From: Pontibacter silvestris
GTDB taxonomy: Bacteria; Bacteroidota; Bacteroidia; Cytophagales; Hymenobacteraceae
Length of the DNA stretch: 64,000 bases
Reading direction: 5' to 3'
Assembly: GCF_020907275.1 (NCBI RefSeq)
Contig: NZ_JAJJWI010000022.1
Span: forward strand, 1 to 64,000
Shown: positions 46,120 through 55,039 of the stretch, piece after piece
How positions within the stretch are numbered: position 1 is the first letter of the stretch
Layout: the number at the start of each line of letters is the position of its first letter
The notes under the pieces: generated by a model
Seen by the model: the letters and a program-made list of their open reading frames with translations, nothing else
What the model was told of the DNA's origin: nothing
The model's database searches: none
Position numbers and translations under genes: made by a program

Positions 46120-46300
46120 CTACAATCTCATCAAAAGATGTGACAGAATGGCAGGCAAGAGACAAATTACAAAGGAAAAATTAGGAAAGACAGGGTTTAC
46201 ATCCTTTTCAGCCTTAAAAGAACATTTAAAGTGCTATAACATTACTGGCACTTTATTAACTCCCTTTTGCTCCATTAAAATATTTTTTGAAAGCCTATCT

Positions 46301-47599
46301 TCAGCCAAGAACCTGCATCATAGCCTGAGCTTTTAGCAGGCACTCCTGGTATTCTTTCTCAGGATCAGAGTCGTACGTAATGGCACTTCCGACCATAAAA
46401 GAAAGGTATCCAGTAGAGGCATTATATTGCAGGCTACGGATAACAACATTAAAATCAAAGTCCTGGTTGGGCATTATATAACCAAAAGCACCCGAATAAA
46501 GTCCTCTCCTTGTTTCTTCCAGTTCCTCGATCAGTTGCATCGCACTTATTTTAGGGGCACCTGTCATACTTCCCATCGGAAAAGTGCCTAGCAAAGCATC
46601 AGTTATATCACACTCCGGCCTTAGTTCACCGATGATAGTAGATATCATTTGTGAAACTTGTTTAAAACCATAAATGCCAAACATTTCCTCTACATGTACA
46701 GATCCGGTAGCGCATGAGCGTCGAAGGTCATTTCTAACCAGGTCTACTATCATCATATTTTCAGCCAGCTCTTTTTCATCATTTCGAAGTTGATATTGAA
46801 GCTCCTGATCCTCTTCTGCTGTTGCACCTCGTTTTATGGTTCCTTTGATAGGCTGAGATATAAGCTTGCTTCTTTCTTTTTTAAGGAATCTTTCCGGTGA
46901 AGCACACAAAAGATATTTACCACTGCACTTAAGGTAACCTGAAAAAGGAGTAGGTGAGGCTGCGTTAAGAGCTAGATATAAAGGCAGTGGTTGAACATGA
47001 ACTTTTTCAGCATAGAACTCAATACAATAATTCAGTTCGTACACATTCCCCACAACAACATGCTCCTTAATATGCTCTACATTTAATTTGTAATCATCGG
47101 GAGAAACGCGCTGTTTAATTTCTAAACCTATAGGTGAGGCTGGCAATGGTGTAGGGGTGGCTAATATATCACTTATGATCTTTTTCGATATTACCTCTGA
47201 ATTACTTATTCTTATGTCTTCATGATTAAAGTTTAAGATTAAGATGGGTTCAAAAAAGTGAAGTAACGGGAAGCCTAACTTATCTATGTTCTGGCTAAAT
47301 AGAGCTTCTATTTGGTTTTTTAAATCATAGCCCAGATAACCACATAATAAGCTTTTATTTTCTTTTAAATGTTTACGCAAATCATCTAATGAAGATGTCT
47401 CTTCAAAAGTAAGCGCTGGGCCAGAAGAAACTGCTAGCATGTGCTGAAAGCCATTATGTGGATAGGGGATATCGTTTGGGTTGTAGTAAGCTACATTTGG
47501 AAATTGATCAGCCCAGGCCAGTGCTTTCAGCCTGAACTCATCAAGTGGTACAGGCAGTTCATGTGCCTTAATCTCTACAGAGTACATGTTGTCAGTCAT
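46301..47599 (-). CDS. pabB: Aminodeoxychorismate synthase component I
   Basis: Chorismate-utilising enzyme that aminates chorismate for p-aminobenzoate, the folate precursor. The chorismate-binding domain holds QPIKGTIKRG, whose Lys (PIKGT rather than the PIAGT of anthranilate synthase) marks PabB-type enzymes, then ENMMIVDLVRNDLRR, and GSMTGAPKISAMQLIEELEETRRGLYSGAFGYI near the C terminus. Length 432 suits a stand-alone component I. The glutamine amidotransferase partner is not in the window. Met5 is a possible alternative start. Confidence 0.92.
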   Translation of the reverse strand: MTDNMYSVEIKAHELPVPLDEFRLKALAWADQFPNVAYYNPNDIPYPHNGFQHMLAVSSGPALTFEETSSLDDLRKHLKENKSLLCGYLGYDLKNQIEALFSQNIDKLGFPLLHFFEPILILNFNHEDIRISNSEVISKKIISDILATPTPLPASPIGLEIKQRVSPDDYKLNVEHIKEHVVVGNVYELNYCIEFYAEKVHVQPLPLYLALNAASPTPFSGYLKCSGKYLLCASPERFLKKERSKLISQPIKGTIKRGATAEEDQELQYQLRNDEKELAENMMIVDLVRNDLRRSCATGSVHVEEMFGIYGFKQVSQMISTIIGELRPECDITDALLGTFPMGSMTGAPKISAMQLIEELEETRRGLYSGAFGYIMPNQDFDFNVVIRSLQYNASTGYLSFMVGSAITYDSDPEKEYQECLLKAQAMMQVLG

Positions 47600-47733
47600 G
47601 TGACCGTAATATGAAGTAAGAAAGTAAGGCGGCTAAAGTTAACTAATCTCTTTATGAAAAATGCATAACTTCAGCCAAGCCAATTCTTTAATTATGTAAG
47701 AAAGAACGCTGATGTAGAATTTGATTCACATAA

Positions 47734-47764
47734 AAAAAGGATGGCTAATTAGACCATCCTTTTT
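47734..47764 (-). terminator. Terminator after the zinc-ribbon protein gene
   Basis: Arms 47734-47744 and 47754-47764 pair over 11 bp (9-base loop) and, on the minus strand, end in a run of seven T. Confidence 0.9.
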
Positions 47765-47816
47765 GATATGCTATGCGAGCGAAAAAACACTCTGATTATG
47801 ATCAAACTTCTGGGGA

Positions 47817-48548
47817 TTAAGCAACACGCAGTTCAACACCAGCTAGAATACGGCCACAGTGCTCACAAACTATAATTTTCTTTTGTGCTGCAATGTCAGC
47901 CTGGCGCTGAGGAGGAACAGTATTGAAGCAGCCACCACAGGCATCACGCTTAACAGTTACTACGGCTAGGCCATTGCGAACATTCTTACGGATACGGGAG
48001 TAGGCACTAAACAAACGATCTTCTATGTTAGAAGCAGCGAAATCACGTTCTTTTTCAAGCTTATTTTCTTCCTCTTCACTTTCAGAAACGATCTGATCAA
48101 GTTCCTGCTTCTTATTATCAAGATCTTTACGGCGCTCATCCAGACGGTTTTTAGTGCCTTCTATCTCTTTGCCTTTCTGCTCAATCTGATAATGTGCTTC
48201 CTTTATTTTCTTTTCAGCAATCTGAATTTCAAGTTTCTGAAGTTCTATTTCCTTTGTGATGGCATCGTACTCACGGTTGTTGCGTACGTTTGTCTGCTGA
48301 TCTTCGTATTTGCGAATTAGGCTTTCAGCGTCCTTAATAGCTTGTTTACGCTGTGCGATAGAATCATTCAGAGCCGTGATTTCATCGTCAAACTTACGAA
48401 CCCGCACCTCATAGCCTTCGATTTCATCTTCTAGGTCTTGAACCTCTTCAGGCAAGTCGCCTCTTACGCGTCTTATTTCGTCAAGCTGTGAATCAATGCT
48501 TTGAAGCTTTAGCAAAGCCTCCAGTTTACTGGCTACCGTACTTTCCAT
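47817..48548 (-). CDS. Coiled-coil protein with C4-type zinc ribbon
   Basis: Residues about 5-180 are one long coiled coil (heptads through ELEALLKLQSIDSQLDEIRR, LRKYEDQQ and EIELQKLEIQIAEKKIKEAH). The C terminus, residues about 200-243, has four Cys in CGGCFNTVPP and CEHCGR, a zinc ribbon. This is the CT398/HP0958-type architecture, associated with flagellar or sigma-54-related roles in other phyla, but here probably general nucleic-acid binding. It starts three bases after the Nif3-like gene stop and shares its operon. Confidence 0.88.
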   Translation of the reverse strand: MESTVASKLEALLKLQSIDSQLDEIRRVRGDLPEEVQDLEDEIEGYEVRVRKFDDEITALNDSIAQRKQAIKDAESLIRKYEDQQTNVRNNREYDAITKEIELQKLEIQIAEKKIKEAHYQIEQKGKEIEGTKNRLDERRKDLDNKKQELDQIVSESEEEENKLEKERDFAASNIEDRLFSAYSRIRKNVRNGLAVVTVKRDACGGCFNTVPPQRQADIAAQKKIIVCEHCGRILAGVELRVA

Positions 48549-48551
48549 GTA

Positions 48552-49670
48552 TTAATAGGTGTATCTGACAGGGTTTGTATTAATATTCGATAAATAGACT
48601 GCAAAATTAGTAAAGTTTTTTGAAATAGCGTCATAAAAAATCTCCTTTGTATAAACCTCGCTTTCATAATGCCCAATATCTGCAATCATTAGCCTGCTTT
48701 CAGCATCAAAAAACTCATGATACTTTACGTCGCCAGTTACAAATGCATCAGCGCCTGCACGAATGGCATCTTTGATCAAAAAACTTCCTGAGCCTCCACA
48801 CACAGCCACACGCTTAACTTTTTTATTATCTATAGAAGTGTACCGAAGCCCCTGTAGCTGCATCTTATCTTTTAAGTAATTCAGAAAACCTTCTTCTGTT
48901 AGTTCCTGGTCTAAATTACCAACCATTCCTATACCTATTTCCTGGTTATTGTTTTCCAGAGCATAAATATAATGTGCAACTTCTTCATAAGGATGAGCCT
49001 TTTGCAGAGCCGCCACTATTTTATGTTGCTGATAGGCAGGAAAGATAACTTCAATACGATTTTCATCTACCTGTTCCGGTTTGCCTGCCTCGCCAATAGT
49101 AGGGTTTGCTCTTTCAGAAGGTTTAAACCTGCCTGTGCCTTGTACCTGAAAGCTACAGTTGCTGTACTCGCCAATGTTACCCGCTCCGGCTTTATGTAAA
49201 GCTGCCAGAACCTCTTCTGTATGCTGTACAGGCACAAATGTAACCAGTTGCATAAGCGTTTCAGGCTTGTTTACCAAAATATGCTGGTTCTGCAACTGCA
49301 ATTTGTCTGCGATCTTTGTATTTACGCCATGCAACACATTGTCAAGATTGGTATGGCAGGCATATATTGCAATGTTATGCTGAATAGCTTTAATGATAGT
49401 ACGCTCCACGTAGTTTCGGCCAGTAAGAGATTTCAGGCCTTTAAATATAACCGGATGATGAGCCACAACTAAATTGCAGCCCTTCTCTATTGCTTCGTCT
49501 AACACCGCTTCTGTACAATCCAGTGTTACCAGCACCCCCTTTACTTTGTCAGTAGCAATGCCTGTCTGAAGGCCGGAGTTATCATAACTTTCCTGGTAAC
49601 GAAGAGGGGCCAGGTTTTCCAGCAGTCGTGTAATATCCTGTATGGTTGCCATCGTTTTAGTTGTATTCAT
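48552..49670 (-). CDS. Nif3-like dinuclear metal-centre protein
   Basis: Widely conserved toroid-forming protein of unsettled function (GTP cyclohydrolase I type 2 homolog). N-terminal block ENLAPLRYQESYDNSGLQTG and LVVAHHPVIFKGLKSLTGRNYVERTI contain metal-ligand His residues; the C-terminal block VKRVAVCGGSGSFLIKDAIRAGADAFVTGDVKYHEFFDAESRLMIADIGHYESE supplies the remaining ligands. A PII/CutA-like insert occupies residues about 130-235, the long form at 372 residues. The start may be the ATG at 49652 (Met7). It is divergent from lpxK. Confidence 0.93.
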   Translation of the reverse strand: MNTTKTMATIQDITRLLENLAPLRYQESYDNSGLQTGIATDKVKGVLVTLDCTEAVLDEAIEKGCNLVVAHHPVIFKGLKSLTGRNYVERTIIKAIQHNIAIYACHTNLDNVLHGVNTKIADKLQLQNQHILVNKPETLMQLVTFVPVQHTEEVLAALHKAGAGNIGEYSNCSFQVQGTGRFKPSERANPTIGEAGKPEQVDENRIEVIFPAYQQHKIVAALQKAHPYEEVAHYIYALENNNQEIGIGMVGNLDQELTEEGFLNYLKDKMQLQGLRYTSIDNKKVKRVAVCGGSGSFLIKDAIRAGADAFVTGDVKYHEFFDAESRLMIADIGHYESEVYTKEIFYDAISKNFTNFAVYLSNINTNPVRYTY

Positions 49671-49703
49671 GTATGCTGTTATGTAGGCACGTTAAATTTA
49701 TCT

Positions 49704-49711
49704 TATTTTTG
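49704..49711 (+). promoter_or_regulatory. Candidate -7 box for lpxK
   Basis: TATTTTTG lies 19 bases before the lpxK ATG in a 60-base divergent spacer; a -33 TTG is not evident. Confidence 0.45.
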
Positions 49712-49730
49712 CCTTGACTACAAAACCAGG

Positions 49731-50783
49731 ATGAAATATCTAAAAATAATACTCTTGCCCTTTTCATGGTTATACGGAGGAATCATGAACCTTCGGAATT
49801 TCCTTTATGATAAAGGTTTACTTGAATCACAAGGATTTAACTTACCTGTGATAGTTGTTGGTAATCTAACGGTGGGTGGTACGGGCAAAACGCCGCATGT
49901 TGAATATTTACTCCGTTTATTTAATGTCTATAAAAGCATCGCTACTTTAAGCAGAGGGTACAAGCGTAACACAAGAGGGTTTGTTCTGGCAGATGTGTCA
50001 GCCACTGCAGCTACCATAGGAGATGAACCTTTTCAGTATTATCAGGATCACCCCAACGTACACGTAGCTGTTTGTGAAGATCGTGTAAAGGGCATTGAGC
50101 AACTGCAACATCTTTTTCCAGAACTAAATCTTGTTATACTGGATGATGCAATGCAGCATAGGCCTGTACAACCATCATTCAATATCCTGATTACAGATTA
50201 TAACAGGTTGTTTTATAAAGATTATGTAATGCCAGCCGGGTTGTTGAGGGAACCCAGGAAAGGTGCAAATCGGGCAGATGCTGTGGTTGTTAGTAAGTGT
50301 CCGCCAAATATGGACAAGGGTGAAATGCAACGTATAAAAGACAACATCTGCAAGTATACCAAACCAGATACTCCTGTCTTCTTTTCCTGTTTCAGATATG
50401 GTTTACCTGTTGCCGTTGGTGCCAAGGCTATGTTAAAGAAAAAAGCTATTTTAGTAACTGGCATTGCAAATCCGGCCCCTCTTAAAAGCTACCTGAATGT
50501 CAACGGGTATACAATATTTGAACAGCTTTCATTCTCGGATCATCATCAATATACCCTGCAAAATATTATAAAGCTTCAGGAACTGCTTAAAAACGATAAA
50601 TACAAAGATGCCGTTATACTGACAACAAGTAAAGATGCTGTTAAACTGACAGGGCCTGATCTTGTAGAATCTATCAGTAGGCTTCCTGTTTTTTATGTGC
50701 CCATAGAAGTGCAGTTCTTGCAGAACGCTGAAGCTTTTGACCGGCTCGTATTGCAACATATACAGAGCTTCTTAAAGTACTAG
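49731..50783 (+). CDS. lpxK: Tetraacyldisaccharide 4'-kinase
   Basis: Phosphorylates the 4' position of the lipid A disaccharide precursor at the inner membrane. An N-terminal hydrophobic helix (residues about 3-17) anchors the protein. The P-loop is VGGTGKTP near residue 48-55 (Lys53, Thr54), followed by RLFNVYKSIATLSRGYKRNTRGF and the switch block NLVILDDAMQHRPVQ, then TDYNRLFYKDYVMPAGLLREPRKGANRADAVVVSKC. Length 350 is normal. It supports a lipid-A-containing outer membrane together with lptE. It is followed closely by the porin gene. Confidence 0.95.
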   Translation: MKYLKIILLPFSWLYGGIMNLRNFLYDKGLLESQGFNLPVIVVGNLTVGGTGKTPHVEYLLRLFNVYKSIATLSRGYKRNTRGFVLADVSATAATIGDEPFQYYQDHPNVHVAVCEDRVKGIEQLQHLFPELNLVILDDAMQHRPVQPSFNILITDYNRLFYKDYVMPAGLLREPRKGANRADAVVVSKCPPNMDKGEMQRIKDNICKYTKPDTPVFFSCFRYGLPVAVGAKAMLKKKAILVTGIANPAPLKSYLNVNGYTIFEQLSFSDHHQYTLQNIIKLQELLKNDKYKDAVILTTSKDAVKLTGPDLVESISRLPVFYVPIEVQFLQNAEAFDRLVLQHIQSFLKY

Positions 50784-50866
50784 TTTAACCCATACTCATA
50801 GATGATTTATACATGACAGAGCAGGTAGAAGGATGCTTGTTGTATAAAAATCACTATTTTTGAACC

Positions 50867-52786
50867 GTGAAAAGAATCTTTTTAGTTGCCATACTTTTTG
50901 TGATAGGCTTTTTGGCACAGCAGAGTGCCACTGCTCAAATTATAGATGATTCCACTAAGGTACTTTATAGCCCTAAAACAACCCTCCAGTTATTTGAACA
51001 GGATGTATTGGAAGGGCGATATCTGGAGCAGCGTATAGACACAAGCCTTCAGAACATGCATAATGAACGCTACTGGTATCAGGATTCTGCTTATTACCAG
51101 CATTTGGGTAATGTTGGTACCGCTGCGCAACCACTTTTTTATCGGATGCCACAGAAAATAGGGGTCAGGTTAGGTAAAAATATTTTTGACCGCTATGCTT
51201 ACGACCCTCAAAATATAAACTATTATAACACCCGTTCCCCCTATACACATTTATATTACGTGCAGGGTGGCCAGGGAGAGCAGGTTTTTGAAGGTATTCA
51301 TGCCCGCAATATCTCCCCGAACTGGAACGTAGGGCTGGCATATAGAATTATCTCAACAGAAAAGCAATTTAGTGCGAGAAGTAACCTTACCAATGGGCTT
51401 ATCAGTAACCATGCGGTAAAAGTTTTCACTCATTATCGCTCTAAAAATGATAAGTATGACCTGTTTGCCAATTTTACGTCTATGAAAGCGGAGCAAATAG
51501 AACAGGGAGGGATCATCCCTGAATCAGCTGATGCCACACCTGAAAGCTTGTTTGATTATGATGACTATGAGACTATACCTGCATTTTTAGAACAAGCCTC
51601 TAATGATGAAGGACGCAATAACTTTCACTTAATGCACATTTATAAATTAGTGGGAGAAGATTTAAAGTTTTATCATACATTGGATCTGCACCGACAGAGC
51701 AATACATACCAGGATGCTGCAATTCCTTACGAAACAGATGCAGATGGAAGAAGCAGTTTGTTGTTTTATCCAAGAACAATTTACAATAGCAGCCAAACAA
51801 TGGACAGCACGATTTACAAGGAAACCCAAAATGTAATCGGTGTAACTGGTAATAATAAGCTGTCTTTTTATAAAGCTTTTATTAAGTACCGTAGTGCGAA
51901 CATAAACTATCGCACCAATTACAGGTTTGCAAGTGAAGATACTACTTCGGCTGCCGCTGTGTACAATAGCAAAGACTATAACCAACTATTTGTTGGTGGG
52001 CAGCTACGCTTGTTCTATGAAAATAAAGCTGAGCTTAAAGTTGAAGGTGAGTTTCAGATTTCAACAGATTACTGGGTTAAGGGTACTGCTAGGCTTGGGG
52101 GCTTGCAAGGTTCGCTGGAGCGAGTGCTTATATCACCAACAGTTACTCAAAGCTATATGCTGAGCAACCACTATGTCTGGGAGAATGATTTCAATAATTC
52201 TGTTACGGATAATATAGCGGCCTCATATGCCGGGAAAATCGGTGGAAGACAGTTTGTAAAGCTTTCAGGGCATTACACTAATATTAAGCGTTATATATAT
52301 TACAACGAAGAACAAGTGCCTGAGCAGCTAAGCCGTAACCAGCGTTTCTGGGGAGCTGAGATTTCTCATCATGTTCGCTTCGGAGCTTTTCACCTGGAAA
52401 ACTATGTAAAATACACTAATACTGATGAGGCAGATAAAGTCAGAATGCCTGAGTTCTTAGTAGACTCCAAGCTTTATTTCCAGGGGGCACTGTTTAAGGA
52501 CGCACTTTACGGGCAATTGGGAGTGCAGGCAACAATGCCTACAGGATATTATGCTGATGCTTATATGCCGGTTACGCAGCAGTTTTATGTGCAGGATAAT
52601 TTCGAAACAAATACTTATCCTGTCATTGATCTATTTGTGACCGTGGATATAAAGAACCTGAATGCCTTTCTTAGTATGAGGCATTTTAACTATGACTTAT
52701 GGGAGCCTGGATATTTTTCTACTCCTTACTATCCAGGTATGCGCCGAAGCTTTACATTTGGCATAAAGTGGATGTTTTTTGACTAA
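50867..52786 (+). CDS. Putative porin, outer-membrane beta-barrel
   Basis: Large outer-membrane barrel in the Bacteroidota putative-porin family. The GTG start at 50867 gives a signal peptide (KRIFLVAILFVIGFLAQQSATAQ); no ATG fits better. The mature part, 615 residues, has alternating strands with many aromatic residues and a C-terminal barrel strand ending in aromatic residues (FGIKWMFFD), typical of outer-membrane insertion. Examples are LYYVQGGQGEQVFEGIHARNISPNWNVGLAYRI and FSYFLSMRHFNYDLWEPGYFSTPYYPGMRRS-like blocks. A TATTTTTG box at 50855-50862 ends just before the start, so the transcript would have almost no leader. Confidence 0.85.
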   Translation: MKRIFLVAILFVIGFLAQQSATAQIIDDSTKVLYSPKTTLQLFEQDVLEGRYLEQRIDTSLQNMHNERYWYQDSAYYQHLGNVGTAAQPLFYRMPQKIGVRLGKNIFDRYAYDPQNINYYNTRSPYTHLYYVQGGQGEQVFEGIHARNISPNWNVGLAYRIISTEKQFSARSNLTNGLISNHAVKVFTHYRSKNDKYDLFANFTSMKAEQIEQGGIIPESADATPESLFDYDDYETIPAFLEQASNDEGRNNFHLMHIYKLVGEDLKFYHTLDLHRQSNTYQDAAIPYETDADGRSSLLFYPRTIYNSSQTMDSTIYKETQNVIGVTGNNKLSFYKAFIKYRSANINYRTNYRFASEDTTSAAAVYNSKDYNQLFVGGQLRLFYENKAELKVEGEFQISTDYWVKGTARLGGLQGSLERVLISPTVTQSYMLSNHYVWENDFNNSVTDNIAASYAGKIGGRQFVKLSGHYTNIKRYIYYNEEQVPEQLSRNQRFWGAEISHHVRFGAFHLENYVKYTNTDEADKVRMPEFLVDSKLYFQGALFKDALYGQLGVQATMPTGYYADAYMPVTQQFYVQDNFETNTYPVIDLFVTVDIKNLNAFLSMRHFNYDLWEPGYFSTPYYPGMRRSFTFGIKWMFFD

Positions 52787-52856
52787 GCTATACTCAATGT
52801 TATTAGTAAAAGATTCCATATTAAAGTTTATTAAGCACAGAGAACATTAGTTATAC

Positions 52857-53462
52857 ATGTCAACTCAACCAACTAAAACTATACTCAGGCTTCAATTACC
52901 GACGGATCCTCGTTGGGTTAACATTGCGGAGAAAAACATTGAAGATATCTTAGTGGACCATGCTTATTGTGAGCAGAAAGCAGCTACATCTGGTATTTCA
53001 CTCATTGTAAAGTACCCCGACAAAACCCGCCTGGTGGAGGAGATGACAGACCTTGTGGCTGAAGAATGGAGTCATTTTGAAAGAGTTATGGCCGAGCTAA
53101 AAAAGCGTGGCTTCGGACTAGGACGTAATCGGCCGGATAAATATGTCGTAGAACTCACAAAGCACATTAGGAAAGGAAATAAGCGGGAGCGGCAATTGAT
53201 GGACCACCTTTTGATTAACGCGCTTATCGAGGCTCGTAGTTGCGAACGCTTTAAGCTTCTCTGGAAGAACATTCAGGATGAGGGACTACAGAAGTTTTAT
53301 TATGAACTGATGGTGTCAGAAGCAGGCCATTACGTAAGCTTTGTAAAGCTGGCTAAAGAATATATGCCAGCCGAAGAAGTAGATGCCAGGTTAAAAGAAC
53401 TGCTGGAAATAGAAGCCGACATTATCCATAACCTGGAGCCCAGGCCAGACAGAATGCACTAG
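52857..53462 (+). CDS. miaE: tRNA-(ms2io6A)-hydroxylase MiaE
   Basis: Non-heme diiron oxygenase that hydroxylates the isopentenyl group of ms2i6A37 in tRNA. Ferritin-like helices carry the ligand pattern in NIEDILVDHAYCEQKA, LVAEEWSHFERVMAELKKR and ALIEARSCERFKLL, LMVSEAGHYVSFVKLA, with Glu and His repeating at spacings typical of a four-helix diiron site. Length 201 matches the bacterial form. It acts after MiaA and MiaB; miaB lies at 44659-46092 in this window. Convergent with the next gene. Confidence 0.93.
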   Translation: MSTQPTKTILRLQLPTDPRWVNIAEKNIEDILVDHAYCEQKAATSGISLIVKYPDKTRLVEEMTDLVAEEWSHFERVMAELKKRGFGLGRNRPDKYVVELTKHIRKGNKRERQLMDHLLINALIEARSCERFKLLWKNIQDEGLQKFYYELMVSEAGHYVSFVKLAKEYMPAEEVDARLKELLEIEADIIHNLEPRPDRMH

Positions 53463-53556
53463 GCTTAAATGTGGTCTGTCGTGCTACTGTTTTTAAGATT
53501 ACTTACCCTTAGTCACGCAATAAGAGACAGGCGATTTGCTCATCAAATATCAAATC

Positions 53557-53610
53557 TATAGCAAGGTTTATTTTCTTTTTGCAGCACAAATGAAAATAAA
53601 CCTTGCTATA
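53557..53610. terminator. Bidirectional terminator between miaE and the next gene
   Basis: Arms 53557-53575 and 53592-53610 pair perfectly over 19 bp (16-base loop); located between convergent genes with A/T-rich flanks. Confidence 0.88.
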
Positions 53611-53644
53611 AAGCATTCTTCATCAATAGATTATAATTAAAAGA

Positions 53645-54925
53645 TCAAGTCTTCTGCTTTTTCTTTTTAGCCGCCGGAAACAGAATGTTATTCAGTATTA
53701 ACCTATAGCCAGGCGAGTTAGGATGCAGGGCAAGGTCAGTCGGGTCCTCACCAACCAGGTGCTGATAGTCTTCTGGGTCGTGGCCACCATAAAATGTCCA
53801 GGTGCCGCGGGCAAACGTGCCATGCATGTAGCGTATTTCACCAAGTTCTTTGTTTTCTCCCATAACTATCACTTCCGGCTTTACGAGATCTTTTCTGTAA
53901 GCTGTCGTCTGCCCCATAAAACCTTTCACCGTCTTTTCGTGGTTTTGAGTGAGCATAGTAGGAATCGGATCCCATTTGGCAGAGAAGGTAAAGAGCTGGA
54001 AATAATCATTCTCCTCCGATACAGGGCGCTGTTGTGGCTGAACATCTATGTTAGAATATTCGTACTCCAGCGGGTTTAAGACCAGCTTAAAATCTCTGAA
54101 AGCAAAAGTGTTACTATAGTCCAGCTTTTCCTGTGCCTGAGGGTCTGCACCGTCTCCGTCATACATGGTTTCCAGGAAGTCAATTCCAGCGGCTGCCAGA
54201 GCTATGTCATAGGTATCTGTTGCTGAGCACATGGCAAAAAGAAAGCCTCCGCCCGCACAAAAGTTTTTTATCTTATTTACTACAGCCAGCTTTAACTGCG
54301 ACACTTTTTCAAAGCCATGCTTTTGGGCAGACTGTTCCGCATCCCGCTGCTGCTCCTGATACCAAGGATAATGGCGGTAGCTGGCATAAAACTTGCCATA
54401 CTGTCCTGTAAAGTCTTCGTGGTGAAGGTGCAGCCAATCATACTCAGGTAGCTTTTCATCCATTATCTCATCATCGTATATAATGTCATAAGGGATTTCA
54501 GCATAAGTCAGCACCAGTGTTACAGCGTCATCCCAGGGCATTTTTGTTTTTGGAGAATACACTGCAATTTTTGGCACTTTCTCCAGTTTCATCACATCCA
54601 TGTTCGCCTCAGGGTTGGATATTTCCTGCAGTACACTATTATACTGAGCATCTGAGATTACATTGTAGCTTACACCACGCACGATCAACTCATTCTCCAG
54701 CTGAGGAGCATGCTGAAAGGCAAAGCTGCCACCACGGAAATTAAGTAGCCAGTCTACCGATATATTTTTACTTAAGGTCCAATAGGCGATACCGTAAGCT
54801 TTCAAATGCTCTTTCTGCGTCTCATCCATGGGTATGAGAATAGTACTGGCAATACTTTTAAGTGAGAGGAGTTGGAACAGTAAGAATAGCGTGGTAATAC
54901 GAAAAAACATCTGGTTCGTCTTCAA
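53645..54925 (-). CDS. Secreted protein with amidotransferase-like fold, often named asparagine synthetase B
   Basis: The N terminus MKTNQMFFRITTLFLLFQLLSLKSIAS is a signal peptide, so it is periplasmic or secreted. The 400-residue remainder lacks the Cys2-dependent N-terminal domain of true asparagine synthetase B (no Met-Cys start), so that name would be misleading. FCAGGGFLFAMCSATDTYDIALAAAGIDF, with Cys233, resembles the nucleophile elbow of class I amidotransferase or DJ-1-like folds. The C-terminal part ends in a Lys-rich tail. The role is unknown. Confidence 0.65.
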   Translation of the reverse strand: MKTNQMFFRITTLFLLFQLLSLKSIASTILIPMDETQKEHLKAYGIAYWTLSKNISVDWLLNFRGGSFAFQHAPQLENELIVRGVSYNVISDAQYNSVLQEISNPEANMDVMKLEKVPKIAVYSPKTKMPWDDAVTLVLTYAEIPYDIIYDDEIMDEKLPEYDWLHLHHEDFTGQYGKFYASYRHYPWYQEQQRDAEQSAQKHGFEKVSQLKLAVVNKIKNFCAGGGFLFAMCSATDTYDIALAAAGIDFLETMYDGDGADPQAQEKLDYSNTFAFRDFKLVLNPLEYEYSNIDVQPQQRPVSEENDYFQLFTFSAKWDPIPTMLTQNHEKTVKGFMGQTTAYRKDLVKPEVIVMGENKELGEIRYMHGTFARGTWTFYGGHDPEDYQHLVGEDPTDLALHPNSPGYRLILNNILFPAAKKKKQKT

Positions 54926-55039
54926 AATATAGATGATTGTATAATATTGATACTTTTTAAATAAAATGAAGCTAACTTACAGCTAAGCTATTGTATACTT
55001 AACGAAAAAAAGATTAAAGTGCACAACTTTTTTTAAAGA

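Noticed and set aside
46148-46336. Plus-strand 62-codon frame between miaB and pabB
   Set aside because: It overlaps the end of pabB, has no recognisable features and a composition like random intergenic DNA.
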